Positions 41,847-50,825 are shown, numbered from the stretch's first letter. The stretch is DNA of 64,000 nucleotides from CAWDVH01 sp963805705 (GCA_963805705.1 CAWDVH010000005.1:682001-746000); one strand, 5' to 3'. Program-made: numbers and translations. Notes: generated by a model from the sequence alone, not told the origin.

Positions 41847-42160
41847 CCGAGGCTGGCCTTGACCCGGTGATCCACGTGCCCGCGCGCCTGCGCATCATGG
41901 TCGCGCTGGCCACACTGCCCGACGGGGACAGCCTGTCCTTCTCGCGCCTGCAGCAGCTGCTCGATCTGACCGCCGGGAACCTGATCACCCATCTGCGCAA
42001 GCTCCAGGACGCCGGGTATGTCACGAACGTGAAGTCCCGGCAGCCCGGCCCGGCCAGGACCGCGGTCAGCCTCACGCACGCGGGCCGGGCGGCGCTGGAG
42101 CAGTACAGCGCGACGCTGCGAGGGCTGCTCGACCAGGCCAGCGTCCAGCGCGCCGACTGA
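41843..42160 (+). CDS. Winged-helix regulator (PF13601/HTH-type, MarR-like)
   Basis: 105 residues, GTG start overlapping the membrane gene stop. VIHVPARLRIMVALATLPDGDSL, SFSRLQQLLDLTAGNLITHLRKLQDAGYV (DNA recognition) and RTAVSLTHAGRAALEQYSAT. Small winged-helix proteins of this type repress their own operon. The inverted repeat at 41092-41112 is the probable site. Confidence 0.9.
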   Translation: MTEAGLDPVIHVPARLRIMVALATLPDGDSLSFSRLQQLLDLTAGNLITHLRKLQDAGYVTNVKSRQPGPARTAVSLTHAGRAALEQYSATLRGLLDQASVQRAD

Positions 42161-42208
42161 CCGCGTCCGGAAGTGGCAGGCTGGAAGCGTGATCCGGGGA
42201 GCGGGCGG

Positions 42209-42988
42209 TTGAGTACAGCGATGCCGGCCGCGGTGGCGGCGCTAGCCGCCGGGCGGCCAGCCCGCCTGGTGTGGGAAAACGAGCTTGGCGGGCTGACCTT
42301 CGAGGTCGGCGCGGGCCCCGGCCGGTGTTTCGTGAAATGGACGCCCGCGCACAATGGCATCGACCTGGCCGGGGAAGGGGCCCGGATGACGTGGGCCGGC
42401 CAGTTCACGCCCGTGCCGCGGCTCCTGGCCCAGGGCGCCGACGACGACGGGTCGTGGCTGGTCAGCGCCGCGCTGCCCGGCCAGTGTGCCGTCGCCAGCA
42501 GGTGGAAGGACGAGCCGGCGACGGCGGTAACGGCCATCGGCCTGGGCCTGCGCGCGATGCACGAAGCCCTTCCCGCCGGAGCCTGCCCGTTCTCGTGGAC
42601 GGCGCAGGACCGTCTCGCCGACATCCGTCACCGAGCCGGCCAGGGCGGCATCGACCCTGGCCGGTGGCACGAGATCCACCAGCCGCTCGGAGTCGACCGG
42701 GCGCTTGCGCTGCTCGCCGACATCCCGCCGACTGATCAGCTGGTCGTCTGCCACGGCGACAGCTGCGCGCCGAACACGCTGCTGGGCGACGACGGCTGCT
42801 GGTCGGGACATGTCGACCTCGGCGAGCTCGGCATCGGCGACAGGTGGGCTGACCTCGCTATCGCCACCTGGAGCACCGAGTGGAACTACGGACCCGGCTG
42901 GGAAGTTCTCCTGCTGGACTCCTACGGCATCTCGCCCGATCCCGAGCGAACCAGGTATTACCGCCTGCTCTGGGACCTCGGCCCCTGA
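42209..42988 (+). CDS. Aminoglycoside phosphotransferase-like protein (APH fold)
   Basis: 259 residues from TTG 42209, with GGGGAG 7 bases upstream; 42173 and 42221 are alternatives. The kinase-like catalytic loop is VVCHGDSCAPNTLLGDDGCWSGHVDLGELGIGDRWADLAIA (HGD..N and the metal-binding DLGELG), as in APH(3')-type enzymes. The N-terminal lobe has LVWENELGGLTFEVG and CFVKWTP with a lysine. It phosphorylates a hydroxyl of an aminoglycoside or other small molecule; resistance is possible but not shown. Confidence 0.85.
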   Translation: MSTAMPAAVAALAAGRPARLVWENELGGLTFEVGAGPGRCFVKWTPAHNGIDLAGEGARMTWAGQFTPVPRLLAQGADDDGSWLVSAALPGQCAVASRWKDEPATAVTAIGLGLRAMHEALPAGACPFSWTAQDRLADIRHRAGQGGIDPGRWHEIHQPLGVDRALALLADIPPTDQLVVCHGDSCAPNTLLGDDGCWSGHVDLGELGIGDRWADLAIATWSTEWNYGPGWEVLLLDSYGISPDPERTRYYRLLWDLGP

Positions 42989-43063
42989 CACCCGCCCCTG
43001 CGCGCACGGATGGATCCTGCTCACGAGTGCGCATGCCACGGATCAATAAAAAAGGAGATTACT

Positions 43064-43819
43064 ATGCACGACAAGCGCGTCGCCCTGGTCACCGGAGCCA
43101 ATCAAGGAGTCGGTCTTCAGGTCGCTAGGGAACTCGTGGCGAACGATCTGACTGTGCTGGTCGGGTCGCGCAATTTTGGTCGTGGCGAGGCCGCAGCCAG
43201 GGAAATCGGGCCGGGTGCCATCGCGCTCCAGCTCGACGTGACGGACGGGAATTCGATCGCCGCTGCGGCAGAGCGCATCCGCACGGAGACTGGCCGCCTC
43301 GACCTGCTGGTCAACAACGCGGCCATCTCGAATACCACCAAGGGCAGCTTGTCCGTCCAGGAGTACGCAAAGACGACATACCCGAGCACCGTGTCCCTCG
43401 ATGAAGTACGCGCGGTCTGGGAGACCAACGTGTTCGGCGTCCTCGCCGTCTATCAGGCGATGCTGCCGCTCCTGCGCGCGTCGTCGGACGCCCGCATCGT
43501 TAACGTGTCGAGCGGAGTTGGCTCGCTGACGGCGAACGCGGACCCGGCCTATCCCTACCACGCGCTCTTCGGCCCCGTTTACCCTGCGTCCAAGGCGGCT
43601 CTCAACGCCATGACGCTGGCCATGATGATCGAGCTGGAGTCGACCGACATCAAGGTCAACCTAGTCTCCCCGGCCTTCACCAAGACGAACCTCAACGGGT
43701 ACGCGGGCACGGAGTCGGTCGAGGATGGCTCTCGTGAGGTGGTGCGCGTTGCGCTGCTCGGCCCGGACGGTCCGACAGGGACGTTCACGAGATGGGAAAA
43801 CGCAACGATCCCGTGGTGA
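43064..43819 (+). CDS. Short-chain dehydrogenase/reductase
   Basis: 251 residues from the ATG at 43064 with AAAAAAGGAG upstream. VALVTGANQGVGLQVA (NADP-binding TGxxxGxG), DLLVNNAAIS, IVNVSSGVG and YPASKAALNAM (catalytic Y-x-x-x-K). A proper classical SDR; the arginine in VGSRN suggests NADP. Substrate unknown. Confidence 0.9.
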   Translation: MHDKRVALVTGANQGVGLQVARELVANDLTVLVGSRNFGRGEAAAREIGPGAIALQLDVTDGNSIAAAAERIRTETGRLDLLVNNAAISNTTKGSLSVQEYAKTTYPSTVSLDEVRAVWETNVFGVLAVYQAMLPLLRASSDARIVNVSSGVGSLTANADPAYPYHALFGPVYPASKAALNAMTLAMMIELESTDIKVNLVSPAFTKTNLNGYAGTESVEDGSREVVRVALLGPDGPTGTFTRWENATIPW

Positions 43820-43961
43820 TCAAGCTCTGGGAGAACTGCCCGTCAAGCGCAGTGACGACTCTGACCGGATCCCAAGCTCTGACCGGATCACCGATGAGTT
43901 TTCGGCCGGGCTGGCGTTACATCCATGACATCGGCGGCCACAAGGCAAGGGATTCAGGAAG

Positions 43962-44750
43962 ATGACGCAGCTCCTGCAGGGCAAGACAGCGATCATTTAT
44001 GGCGGTGGCGGCGGGATCGGGAGCGGCGTGGCCAGGGCCTTCGCCCGCGACGGGGCGAGGGTCTTTCTCGCGGGACGGACGCCAGAGACGCTCGAGGTAG
44101 TGGCGAAGGCCATCATTTCCGGCGGCGGGTCGGCGGAGGTGGCCGTGGTCGACGCTCTGGACGAGCAGGCGGTCGATGAACACCTCCGCGACGTGGCCAC
44201 CCGAGCGGGCCGCGTGGATGTGTCTTTCAACCTCATTAGCCGCGGGGACATCCAGGGAACTCCGCTCGTCGAGATGACGGCGGACGATCTGCTCCGCGCC
44301 GTGGTCAACGGACTGCGCAGCAACTTCCTCACCGCCCGTGCCGCCGGGCGGCGCATGATCAAGCAGGGCTCCGGCGTGATCTTGCATCTCAACAGCGCGT
44401 CCGGCGCTGCGGCGATGCCCGGCATGGGCAGTACCGGCCCGGCCGATGCCGCGACGGAGGCCTTCATGCGGTACCTGGCGGCTGAGCTAGGACCGAGCGG
44501 CGTCCGCGTCTGCGGCATCTGGACCGCCGGTGTCGTAGAGACCCTGTCGCAGGAGAAGCTGGCTAGAGTCGGTGGCGAGGGCGTACCTGACCCTCAGACT
44601 GTAGAGCAGATGATCGCGGGGATGGCCGCGCTGCGCCGCGTCCCCAGGCTGGCCGACGTCGCCGAGGTAGCGGCGTTCCTCGCCTCGGACCGGGCCGCGG
44701 GCATCACCGGCACGATGACGAACGTCACCTGCGGGCTCGTACTGCGGTGA
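43962..44750 (+). CDS. SDR-family protein without the YxxxK dyad
   Basis: 262 residues. GKTAIIYGGGGGIGSGVARAF (Gly-rich dinucleotide loop), GRTPETLEVV, NLISRGDIQGTPL and a hydrophobic SDR core are normal. In the active-site helix the expected Y-x-x-x-K is replaced: NSASGAAAMPGMGSTGPADAATEAF has neither tyrosine nor lysine in position. It could bind a nucleotide without classical chemistry, or use other residues. It lies downstream of the classical SDR. Confidence 0.8.
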   Translation: MTQLLQGKTAIIYGGGGGIGSGVARAFARDGARVFLAGRTPETLEVVAKAIISGGGSAEVAVVDALDEQAVDEHLRDVATRAGRVDVSFNLISRGDIQGTPLVEMTADDLLRAVVNGLRSNFLTARAAGRRMIKQGSGVILHLNSASGAAAMPGMGSTGPADAATEAFMRYLAAELGPSGVRVCGIWTAGVVETLSQEKLARVGGEGVPDPQTVEQMIAGMAALRRVPRLADVAEVAAFLASDRAAGITGTMTNVTCGLVLR

Positions 44751-44799
44751 CGTCAGCCGGCCAGCGGGCCGGTACAGCACTAGCGAAGGAGGCTGCATC

Positions 44800-45216
44800 A
44801 TGGACTGGAAGCTCGAGCTCCTGGTCGTGCCGGTGTCGGACGTGGACCGCGCCAAGTCGTTTTACATCGAGCAGGCCGGCTTCACCCTGGACGTCGATCA
44901 CCGGGCCGGCGAGGACTTTCGCGTCGTGCAGCTGACGCCGCCGGGCTCCGCGTGCTCGATCTCGCTGATGCGCAACGCCGAAGCAGCGGGATCCCTCCAG
45001 GGGCTGCACCTGGTCGTCTCCGACATTGATGCCGCACGGGGCGAGCTGGCCGGGCGCGGCACCGCCGTCGGGGAGATCTTCCATTTCGGGCCGGGCGGCC
45101 AGGTGCCGGGGCCCGATCCTGACCGTCGGGACTACGGGTCGTTCCTGTCCTTCAGCGACCCCGATGGCAACGGCTGGCTCGTGCAGGAGGTCAGCGGACA
45201 GACGCCCGCGGGATGA
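44800..45216 (+). CDS. VOC-family (glyoxalase-like) protein
   Basis: 138 residues, ATG 44800 after GAAGGAGG. WKLELLVVPVSDVDRAKSFYIEQAGFTLDVDHRAG, GLHLVVSDIDAARGELAGRG and SFSDPDGNGWLVQEV: a single-chain VOC domain. VOC proteins of this type are often encoded beside SigG/SigJ-type sigma factors. Here the stop overlaps the next sigma gene by 4 bases. Substrate unknown. Confidence 0.88.
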   Translation: MDWKLELLVVPVSDVDRAKSFYIEQAGFTLDVDHRAGEDFRVVQLTPPGSACSISLMRNAEAAGSLQGLHLVVSDIDAARGELAGRGTAVGEIFHFGPGGQVPGPDPDRRDYGSFLSFSDPDGNGWLVQEVSGQTPAG

Positions 45217-46157
45217 CCGACGAGCAGTCCGACTTCGCGGTCCTCGCCGAGGGGCACCGCCGCGAGCTGCACGTCCACTGTTACCGGATGCTCGCCTCAT
45301 TCGACGAAGCTGAGGACGCGGTGCAGGAGACATTCCTGCGGGCGTGGCGCGGCCGTGACAGCTTCGACGGCGGCGGCATGCTGCGCGCCTGGCTGTACCG
45401 CATCGCGACCAACGTCTGCCTGGACATGCTGCGCCGCAGCTCGCGCCGCCTGACGCAGATGCACTCCTTCGCCGAGGTGCCGTGGCTCCAGCCGTACCCG
45501 GACGTGCTGCTTGATCAGGCCGCCCCGAGCGATGAGCAGCCGGACGCGGCCGTCGTTGACCGCGAGACGATCGAGCTGGCCTTCCTGGCCGCCCTGCAGG
45601 TCCTGCCGCCCAGGCAGCGGGCGGCGCTGATTGCCCGCGACGTGCTCGGCTGGCCGGCCAGCGAGACCGCGGCCCTGCTGGGCACGAGCGTCGCGGCAGC
45701 CAACAGCGCGCTCCAGCGGGCTCGCGCGACGATGCAGGAGCACTTGCCGGCCCGGCGCGATGACTGGTCGGCCGGCGAGCCCAGCGCGCAGGAACGGGCG
45801 CTGCTGGAACTGTTCATCGACGCGCACGAGCGGTGCGACAGCGCGGCCGTCATGGCGATCGCGGCCAGGGACATCCGGATCACCATGCCGCCGAACCCGT
45901 TCCTTTTCGAGGGACTTGAGAAGATCACGCCGCTCCTCGATCGCGCGTTCGGAGCGGACCGGGACGGCGACTGGCGCCTCGTGCCGACCGGCGCCAACCG
46001 GATGCCGACGGCCGCGAGCTACCTTCGCCGGCCGGGCGACTCGCAGTACCGGGCGTTCAAGCTCGACGTCCTGCGCACCGGGAACGGCTGCGTGGCGGAG
46101 GTCACCACGTTCGGCGCCGGCCTGTTCCCGGCATTCGGCCTGCCGCCCGTCCTCTGA
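45213..46157 (+). CDS. ECF sigma factor, SigG type, with C-terminal SnoaL-like domain
   Basis: 314 residues. Region 2: HRRELHVHCYRMLASFDEAEDAVQETFLRAWRGR and AWLYRIATNVCLDMLRR. Region 4: FLAALQVLPPRQRAALIARDVLGWPASETAALLGTSVAAANSALQRARATMQ. The last 110 residues (IDAHERCDSAAVMAIAARDIRITMPPNPFLFEG ...) form the SnoaL-like domain of SigG/ECF41-related factors. That domain often replaces an anti-sigma factor by intramolecular control. It overlaps the VOC gene by 4 bases. Confidence 0.92.
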   Translation: MTDEQSDFAVLAEGHRRELHVHCYRMLASFDEAEDAVQETFLRAWRGRDSFDGGGMLRAWLYRIATNVCLDMLRRSSRRLTQMHSFAEVPWLQPYPDVLLDQAAPSDEQPDAAVVDRETIELAFLAALQVLPPRQRAALIARDVLGWPASETAALLGTSVAAANSALQRARATMQEHLPARRDDWSAGEPSAQERALLELFIDAHERCDSAAVMAIAARDIRITMPPNPFLFEGLEKITPLLDRAFGADRDGDWRLVPTGANRMPTAASYLRRPGDSQYRAFKLDVLRTGNGCVAEVTTFGAGLFPAFGLPPVL

Positions 46158-46183
46158 CCGGCTGCCGCCCGTCCTCTGATCCG
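46140..46183. repeat. 22-bp tandem duplication across the sigma factor stop
   Basis: CTGCCGCCCGTCCTCTGACCGG at 46140-46161 is repeated at 46162 with one inserted T. It contains the stop codon; the second copy lies in the 3' flank. Confidence 0.85.
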
Positions 46184-46326
46184 GCAAATTTAGTCTTTGC
46201 ACTATGAGTGCATGAACCGTCGCGGCCGCGCGGCCGTACCTGTATTCGAGCGGGTCCGCGGTGGCTGCCCGCGCCTGCCCACCCGCAAGCAGCCGAGAAG
46301 TCACGCATGTCAGAGGGAGTTGCCTG

Positions 46327-47541
46327 ATGATGACACGTTCGCCGGATTCGGATGAGGTCTCGTCGATACGACGGCCCGGATTACTGCGCCCAGGAGTACG
46401 GGGTCCAGGAGTACGCGGCCCAGGAGTACGCGGCCGCCGGCTGCGGCGGGCCGGGCTGCTGGCCCTGGGGGCCTCGGCCGCCCTGACGGTGGCGACCACC
46501 GCGCCGGGGCTCGCCGCGGCCGCGCCCGCGGTTCCGTCGACCTTCACGCAAACCAATCTCATCTCCGACATCCCGGGCGTCGCCGGGACCACCGACCCGA
46601 ACCTGGTCAACCCCTGGGGCTTCTCCGAGGACCCCAGCGGCCCGCTGTGGGTCTCGGACCAGGGCACCGGGGTCTCGACCTTCTATACCGGCGATATAGG
46701 CGGCACCCCGCTCACCCCGGTCCCCGTGGTCGTGCAGATCCCCGGCGGCGTGCCCACCGGGCAGGTCTTCAACGGCACGGGGAAATTCATCGTGCAGGAT
46801 GGCTCGCAGAGCGGGACGGCGGTATTCATCTTCGCCGGCCAGAAGGGTGATATCACCGGCTGGAACCCGGCCGTTGGTGCCGTGGGCACCGCCACCTCCA
46901 TGCAGGCCGAGGAGGGGGTCCACGTCCCCGGCGCTGACTTCACGGGCCTGGCGATCGCGGGCGACCAGCTGTTCGCGGCCAACTTCCGCGACGGGAACAT
47001 CGACGTCTTCAATTCGGACTTCCAGCGAGTCAGCGAGCCGGGGGCATTCAGGGACCCGGCGATTCCGCGGGGCTTCGCGGCCTACAACATCACCAACATC
47101 GGCGGGAACCTGTTCGTCAGCTTCGCCAGGCAGGGCATCGCGAGGCACGATGCCGTGGCCGGCGGCGGTTTCGTTGACGTCTTCTCCCCGGACGGCGTGC
47201 TGCTGCAGCGCCTGATTCGCGGCGGCGGCCTGGACGCCCCGTGGGGGATGGTCATCGCGCCGTCCAGCTTCGGCACGTTCAGCAGCGACTTGCTCGTGGC
47301 GAACTCCGGCGACGGCGTGATCAGCGCCTTCGACTCGGCCAGCGGCGCATTCCGCGGAGTCCTGCGGAACGCCGACGGCCGGCCCATCGTGAACCGCGGC
47401 CTGAAGGGCCTGATCCTCGGCGACGGGCCCACGGTTAACCCCGCCACGCCGGCTGCGGGCACCCCGCAGACCGTGTTTTTCTCGGCCGGCATCGTAGCCG
47501 GCCACCACGGCCTGGTCGGCTCGATCACCCTGGGCAGCTAG
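46327..47541 (+). CDS. TIGR03118 family secreted protein (beta-propeller-like)
   Basis: 404 residues from the ATG at 46327, preceded by GAGGGAG. A long cytosolic start carries a pentapeptide repeat (VRGPG) encoded by 15-bp repeats, then a signal helix (GLLALGASAALTVATTAPGLAAAAP). The mature part has NPWGFSEDPSGPLWVSDQGTGVSTFY, FIVQDGSQSGTAVFIF, GLAIAGDQLFAANFRDGNIDVF, PWGMVIAPSSFGTFSSDLLVANSGDGVISAFD. Repeated W-G/L-W-V-S-D elements suggest a six-bladed propeller. Function unknown. A strong terminator follows. Confidence 0.88.
   Translation: MMTRSPDSDEVSSIRRPGLLRPGVRGPGVRGPGVRGRRLRRAGLLALGASAALTVATTAPGLAAAAPAVPSTFTQTNLISDIPGVAGTTDPNLVNPWGFSEDPSGPLWVSDQGTGVSTFYTGDIGGTPLTPVPVVVQIPGGVPTGQVFNGTGKFIVQDGSQSGTAVFIFAGQKGDITGWNPAVGAVGTATSMQAEEGVHVPGADFTGLAIAGDQLFAANFRDGNIDVFNSDFQRVSEPGAFRDPAIPRGFAAYNITNIGGNLFVSFARQGIARHDAVAGGGFVDVFSPDGVLLQRLIRGGGLDAPWGMVIAPSSFGTFSSDLLVANSGDGVISAFDSASGAFRGVLRNADGRPIVNRGLKGLILGDGPTVNPATPAAGTPQTVFFSAGIVAGHHGLVGSITLGS
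46390..46434 (+). repeat. 15-bp tandem repeats in the TIGR03118 gene
   Basis: Three copies of CCAGGAGTACG.GG. (46390, 46405, 46420), the last two identical. They encode VRGPG repeats before the signal helix. Confidence 0.9.
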
Positions 47542-47570
47542 CCCGCCCGCGGCAGTCGAGCAATAAGCGC

Positions 47571-47600
47571 CGCCCCGGCCCGGGTTTCCGGGCCGGGGCG
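47571..47600. terminator. Strong bidirectional hairpin terminator
   Basis: CGCCCCGGCCCGG and its exact reverse complement (13 bp) with a GTTT loop, lying between the convergent TIGR03118 gene (ends 47541) and trpB2 (ends 47651). No T-run, but it can serve both directions. Confidence 0.8.
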
Positions 47601-47650
47601 GAACCAGGCTGAGCCGGATCGGCGGCTGAGGCGAGAGCTTGCCCGCCGCG

Positions 47651-49012
47651 TCAGACTCCAGCGGGCAGGCCGGCCAGGGCTTGCCCGATAACCGCGTCGG
47701 GCAGCTCGAAGTCCCGCAGCTCGCCGGAGACGTAGTTCCCGTACGCGGCGAGGTCGAGGAGCCCGTGGCCGCACAGCGCGGTCAGGATCACCTTCTGCTC
47801 GCCGGTCTCCTTGCAGCGCAGCGCCTCCTCGATGCAGGCGGCGACCGCGTGCGTCGGCTCGGGCGCCGGGACGATGCCCTCGGTCCTGGCGAAGCGCAGG
47901 CCGGCGGCGAAGCACTCGGACTGGGGCTTGGCGACGGCCTCGATCAGGCCGAGCTCGTAGATGTGCGAGAGCAGCGGCGACATGCCGTGATACCTCAGGC
48001 CGCCGGCGTGGATCGGGTCGGGGATGAAGTCGTGCCCGAGCGTGTGCATCTTGAGCAGCGGCGTGAAGCCGGCCGTGTCGCCGAAGTCGTAGGCGTAGAT
48101 GCCGCGGGTGAACGACGGGCATGCGGCGGGCTCGACGGCGCGGATCACCGGGTCCATCCGGCCGGCCAGCTTCTCCCGGAGGAACGGGAACGCCAGGCCG
48201 CCGAAGTTGGATCCGCCGCCGGTGCAGCCGATGATGACATCTGGCGTGTCGCCGGCCAGGGCGAGCTGCTTGATCGCCTCCTCGCCGATGACCGTCTGGT
48301 GCAGCAGCACGTGATTCAGCACGCTGCCCAGCGCGTACCGGGTGGCGGGCTCGCCGCCGGCGACCTCGACGGCCTCGCTGATCGCGATGCCCAGGCTGCC
48401 GGGCGAGTCCGGGTGCTCGGCCAGCACGGCCCGCCCGGCCGAGGTGAGATCCGACGGGCTCGGATGGACCGTCGCCCCGTAGGTTTCCATCAGCATCTTG
48501 CGGTAGGGCTTCTGGTCGTAGGAAGCCCGGACCATCCACACCTCAAGCTCCAGTCCGAACAGGGCGGAGGCGAAGGCAAGCGCGCTGCCCCACTGGCCGG
48601 CCCCCGTCTCGGTAGTCAGCCTGGTCACGCCCTCGGCCGCGTTGTAGTACGCCTGCGGCACCGCGGTATTGGGCTTGTGTGACCCGGCCGGGCTGCCGCC
48701 CTCGTACTTGTAGTAGATCCGCGCGGGCGTGCCGAGGTCCTTCTCCAGCCGCCGGGCCCGGTACAGGGGAGTGGGCCGCCACAGCCGGTAGACGTCCAGC
48801 ACGTCCTCCGGGATCGCGATATGCCGGTCCGACGAGACCTCCTGCGCGATCAGCGCGGCCGGGAAAAGCGGCGCGAGGTCATCGGGCCCGACGGGCTGGC
48901 CGGTGCCGGGATGCAGCGGCGGGGGAGGAGGCGACGGCAGGTCGGCGATCACGTTGTACCAGTGCCGGGGCAGCTCGGATTCCTGCAGAACGTACTTCAG
49001 CTGACGGTCCAT
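47651..49012 (-). CDS. TrpB2-type tryptophan synthase beta chain
   Basis: 453 residues, ATG 49012 after GGAGGGA. The first about 110 residues include the extra N-terminal region of the TrpB2 group (RQLKYVLQESELPRHWYNVIADL). Then YYKYEGGSPAGSHKPNTA with the PLP lysine, LTTETGAGQWGSALAFASAL and the phosphate loop GCTGGGSNFGGLAFPFL. TrpB2 (TIGR01415) works with other partners or as a stand-alone tryptophan/phosphoserine enzyme. No trpA is adjacent. Confidence 0.93.
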   Translation of the reverse strand: MDRQLKYVLQESELPRHWYNVIADLPSPPPPPLHPGTGQPVGPDDLAPLFPAALIAQEVSSDRHIAIPEDVLDVYRLWRPTPLYRARRLEKDLGTPARIYYKYEGGSPAGSHKPNTAVPQAYYNAAEGVTRLTTETGAGQWGSALAFASALFGLELEVWMVRASYDQKPYRKMLMETYGATVHPSPSDLTSAGRAVLAEHPDSPGSLGIAISEAVEVAGGEPATRYALGSVLNHVLLHQTVIGEEAIKQLALAGDTPDVIIGCTGGGSNFGGLAFPFLREKLAGRMDPVIRAVEPAACPSFTRGIYAYDFGDTAGFTPLLKMHTLGHDFIPDPIHAGGLRYHGMSPLLSHIYELGLIEAVAKPQSECFAAGLRFARTEGIVPAPEPTHAVAACIEEALRCKETGEQKVILTALCGHGLLDLAAYGNYVSGELRDFELPDAVIGQALAGLPAGV

Positions 49013-49208
49013 GGTTCCCTCCGGTACGGCCGAGGAAATGGTGACAGCCCGGATGGCACTCCGGCTGAGTGCAGCCTAACCCTGCCGGTCCGGACAGATA
49101 AGCCCAGCCGTAGCGGCGAGGGAGGACAGGGGAGCTACGGCCGACGGCTCGTCAGCCCGGGCCGGGAGTGCGCGGGAACATCCGTTTCGGAAAATGGTTG
49201 TTGCGTTT

Positions 49209-49838
49209 ATGCGTGTTGACATCTGGAGTGACGTGATCTGCCCGTGGTGCTATATCGGCAAGCGGCGCTTCGCCGCCGCGCTCGCGGACTTCGAGCATCG
49301 CGACGAGGTCGAGGTCGTGTATCACTCATTCGAGCTCGATCCCGGGTACCCGAAGGACCAGCCGACGCCCGTGCTGGAGCTGCTGGCCGCCAAGTACGGT
49401 ATGAGCCCCGCCCAGGCCAAGGACGCCGAGGCGGGAATGGCGGCGAAGGCAGCGGCAGACGGGCTGGAATTCAACCCGGACCGGATCATGGGCAACACCT
49501 TCGACGCCCACCGGCTGGTGCACCTGGCCAGGGACCGCGGCGTGCAGGAGCCGGTGCTGGAGCGGCTGTTCGGGGCCTACTTCTGCGAGGGAAAGCCGGT
49601 GTTCTCGGCCGGGGACCTGGCGAGCCTCGGCGCGGAGGCCGGGCTCGACTCCGGCGAGGTCGCCCGCGTGCTCCAGGACGGCAGCTACGGTGACGCCGTG
49701 CGCGCTGATGAGGATCAGGCCAGGGCGTACGGGATCTCGGGCGTGCCGTTTTTCGTCCTCGGCGAGAAGTACGGAGTCTCCGGCGCCCAGCCTGCCGCCG
49801 TGCTCACGCAGGCCCTTGAGCAGGCGTGGGCGGGCTGA
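49209..49838 (+). CDS. FrnE-like DsbA-family oxidoreductase
   Basis: 209 residues; the family start MRVDIWSDVICPWCYIGKRRF fits the ATG at 49209, with ATG 49194 also possible. The CPWC redox motif, HSFELDPGYPKDQPTPVLELLA, NTFDAHRLVHLA and the cis-proline in SGVPFFVLGEKYGVSGAQP are typical of FrnE/2-hydroxychromene-2-carboxylate isomerase relatives. No signal peptide, so it acts in the cytosol on thiols, possibly in oxidative stress. Confidence 0.92.
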   Translation: MRVDIWSDVICPWCYIGKRRFAAALADFEHRDEVEVVYHSFELDPGYPKDQPTPVLELLAAKYGMSPAQAKDAEAGMAAKAAADGLEFNPDRIMGNTFDAHRLVHLARDRGVQEPVLERLFGAYFCEGKPVFSAGDLASLGAEAGLDSGEVARVLQDGSYGDAVRADEDQARAYGISGVPFFVLGEKYGVSGAQPAAVLTQALEQAWAG

Positions 49839-49895
49839 GCGCGGCGTCATCTTGGACTGCTTGCGACGCTCTGTCCTGCATGCGATGGTTAGGCG

Positions 49896-50555
49896 GTGAA
49901 TCGGAGGCCGGTGCGGACGGGGTGGATGCGCCTGGCCGTGGGCCTGACTTGCATTGGCGCGCTGCTGCTCGTGTCCGGCGCGCTTATGGCTCTGGCTGGC
50001 GAGGCCATGGGGCTGGCATCGCCGGGTCCGTGGCACCATCTTGTCGGGGCCGGCGAGACGCTCGCTATTCTCGGTTTCGCGGTCGGCCTGGCGGTGGTGT
50101 TTGTCCTGGCCAGCGGAGCATCCAGAAACGACCGGCCCGATGAGGCCGCGGCCCGGCAGGGGCATACGGCCCAGCGGGGACGGGCCGGTCAGCGCAGGCG
50201 CAGGCGCGGACGCGATGCGGCTGCGGAGGACTGGCTGAGTCCGCTGCGCGCGCCCGGTATGGAGCAGGTTCCCGAGACGGAGCGCCAGCCGGTTCAGGAG
50301 CGCGGGCTGCCCGGCTATGCCGACGATGGCTGGCATCCGGAGGAATTGTCCGCAACCTATGCCGACCTTTCCGGGTTCGCCGGCGAGATCTACGATCCAG
50401 GGCAGGCGGATCAGCAGCCCAGCTGGCCGGACATGCGCCCCTGGCAGGAGGCACTGCCCCAGTTTGATACCGCCGCTGACCCGCACCGCGATTACCAGGC
50501 GCAGGGGCTGCCCGCCGGCGAGCCGGAGACGCGGCGGCCGGAGGGCCGCAGCTGA
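49896..50555 (+). CDS. Two-helix membrane protein with Pro/Arg-rich tail
   Basis: 219 residues (GTG 49896; GTG 49911 after GGAGG is an alternative). Two helices near the start (MRLAVGLTCIGALLLVSGALMALAG and LAILGFAVGLAVVFVLAS), a very basic linker (RRRRRGRDAA) and a 130-residue disordered acidic/Pro-rich tail. Not recognised. It converges on the gene at 50562 with a 6-base gap. Confidence 0.6.
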   Translation: MNRRPVRTGWMRLAVGLTCIGALLLVSGALMALAGEAMGLASPGPWHHLVGAGETLAILGFAVGLAVVFVLASGASRNDRPDEAAARQGHTAQRGRAGQRRRRRGRDAAAEDWLSPLRAPGMEQVPETERQPVQERGLPGYADDGWHPEELSATYADLSGFAGEIYDPGQADQQPSWPDMRPWQEALPQFDTAADPHRDYQAQGLPAGEPETRRPEGRS

Positions 50556-50561
50556 GCCTGG

Positions 50562-50822
50562 TCAGCCTGTTTCTTCCCACTCCGCGCGCAATCTGTCGAT
50601 CAGCCCCTGCGCTGCCGCCTCGCTGACCTCGATAAGTTCCCCGCCTGAGACATCGCCCGTCTCCCATGCGGACAGCGCGGAGCTAGCCTGCCACCGAAGG
50701 CCGCGGCCCAGCGATTCGTCGACCGGGCCCGCGGACGTTGGCCGGCGGCGGGCCAGGCCGGTGGCGGCGTCGGAGCCGGCCCCGTCCTGCACGATCGCGT
50801 AGTACGCGACAGCTCGGTCCAT
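50562..50822 (-). CDS. Small conserved hypothetical protein
   Basis: 86 residues: MDRAVAYYAIVQDGAGSDAA, RRRPTSAGPVDESL, WQASSALSAWETGDVSGGEL, IEVSEAAAQGLIDRLRAEWE. Its last part looks like the ITEVSEAEA.. endings of short actinobacterial proteins that follow proline-rich HPSSPY genes. It lies 3 bases downstream of such a gene here, so the two are probably linked. Function unknown. Confidence 0.6.
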   Translation of the reverse strand: MDRAVAYYAIVQDGAGSDAATGLARRRPTSAGPVDESLGRGLRWQASSALSAWETGDVSGGELIEVSEAAAQGLIDRLRAEWEETG

Positions 50823-50825
50823 GGC

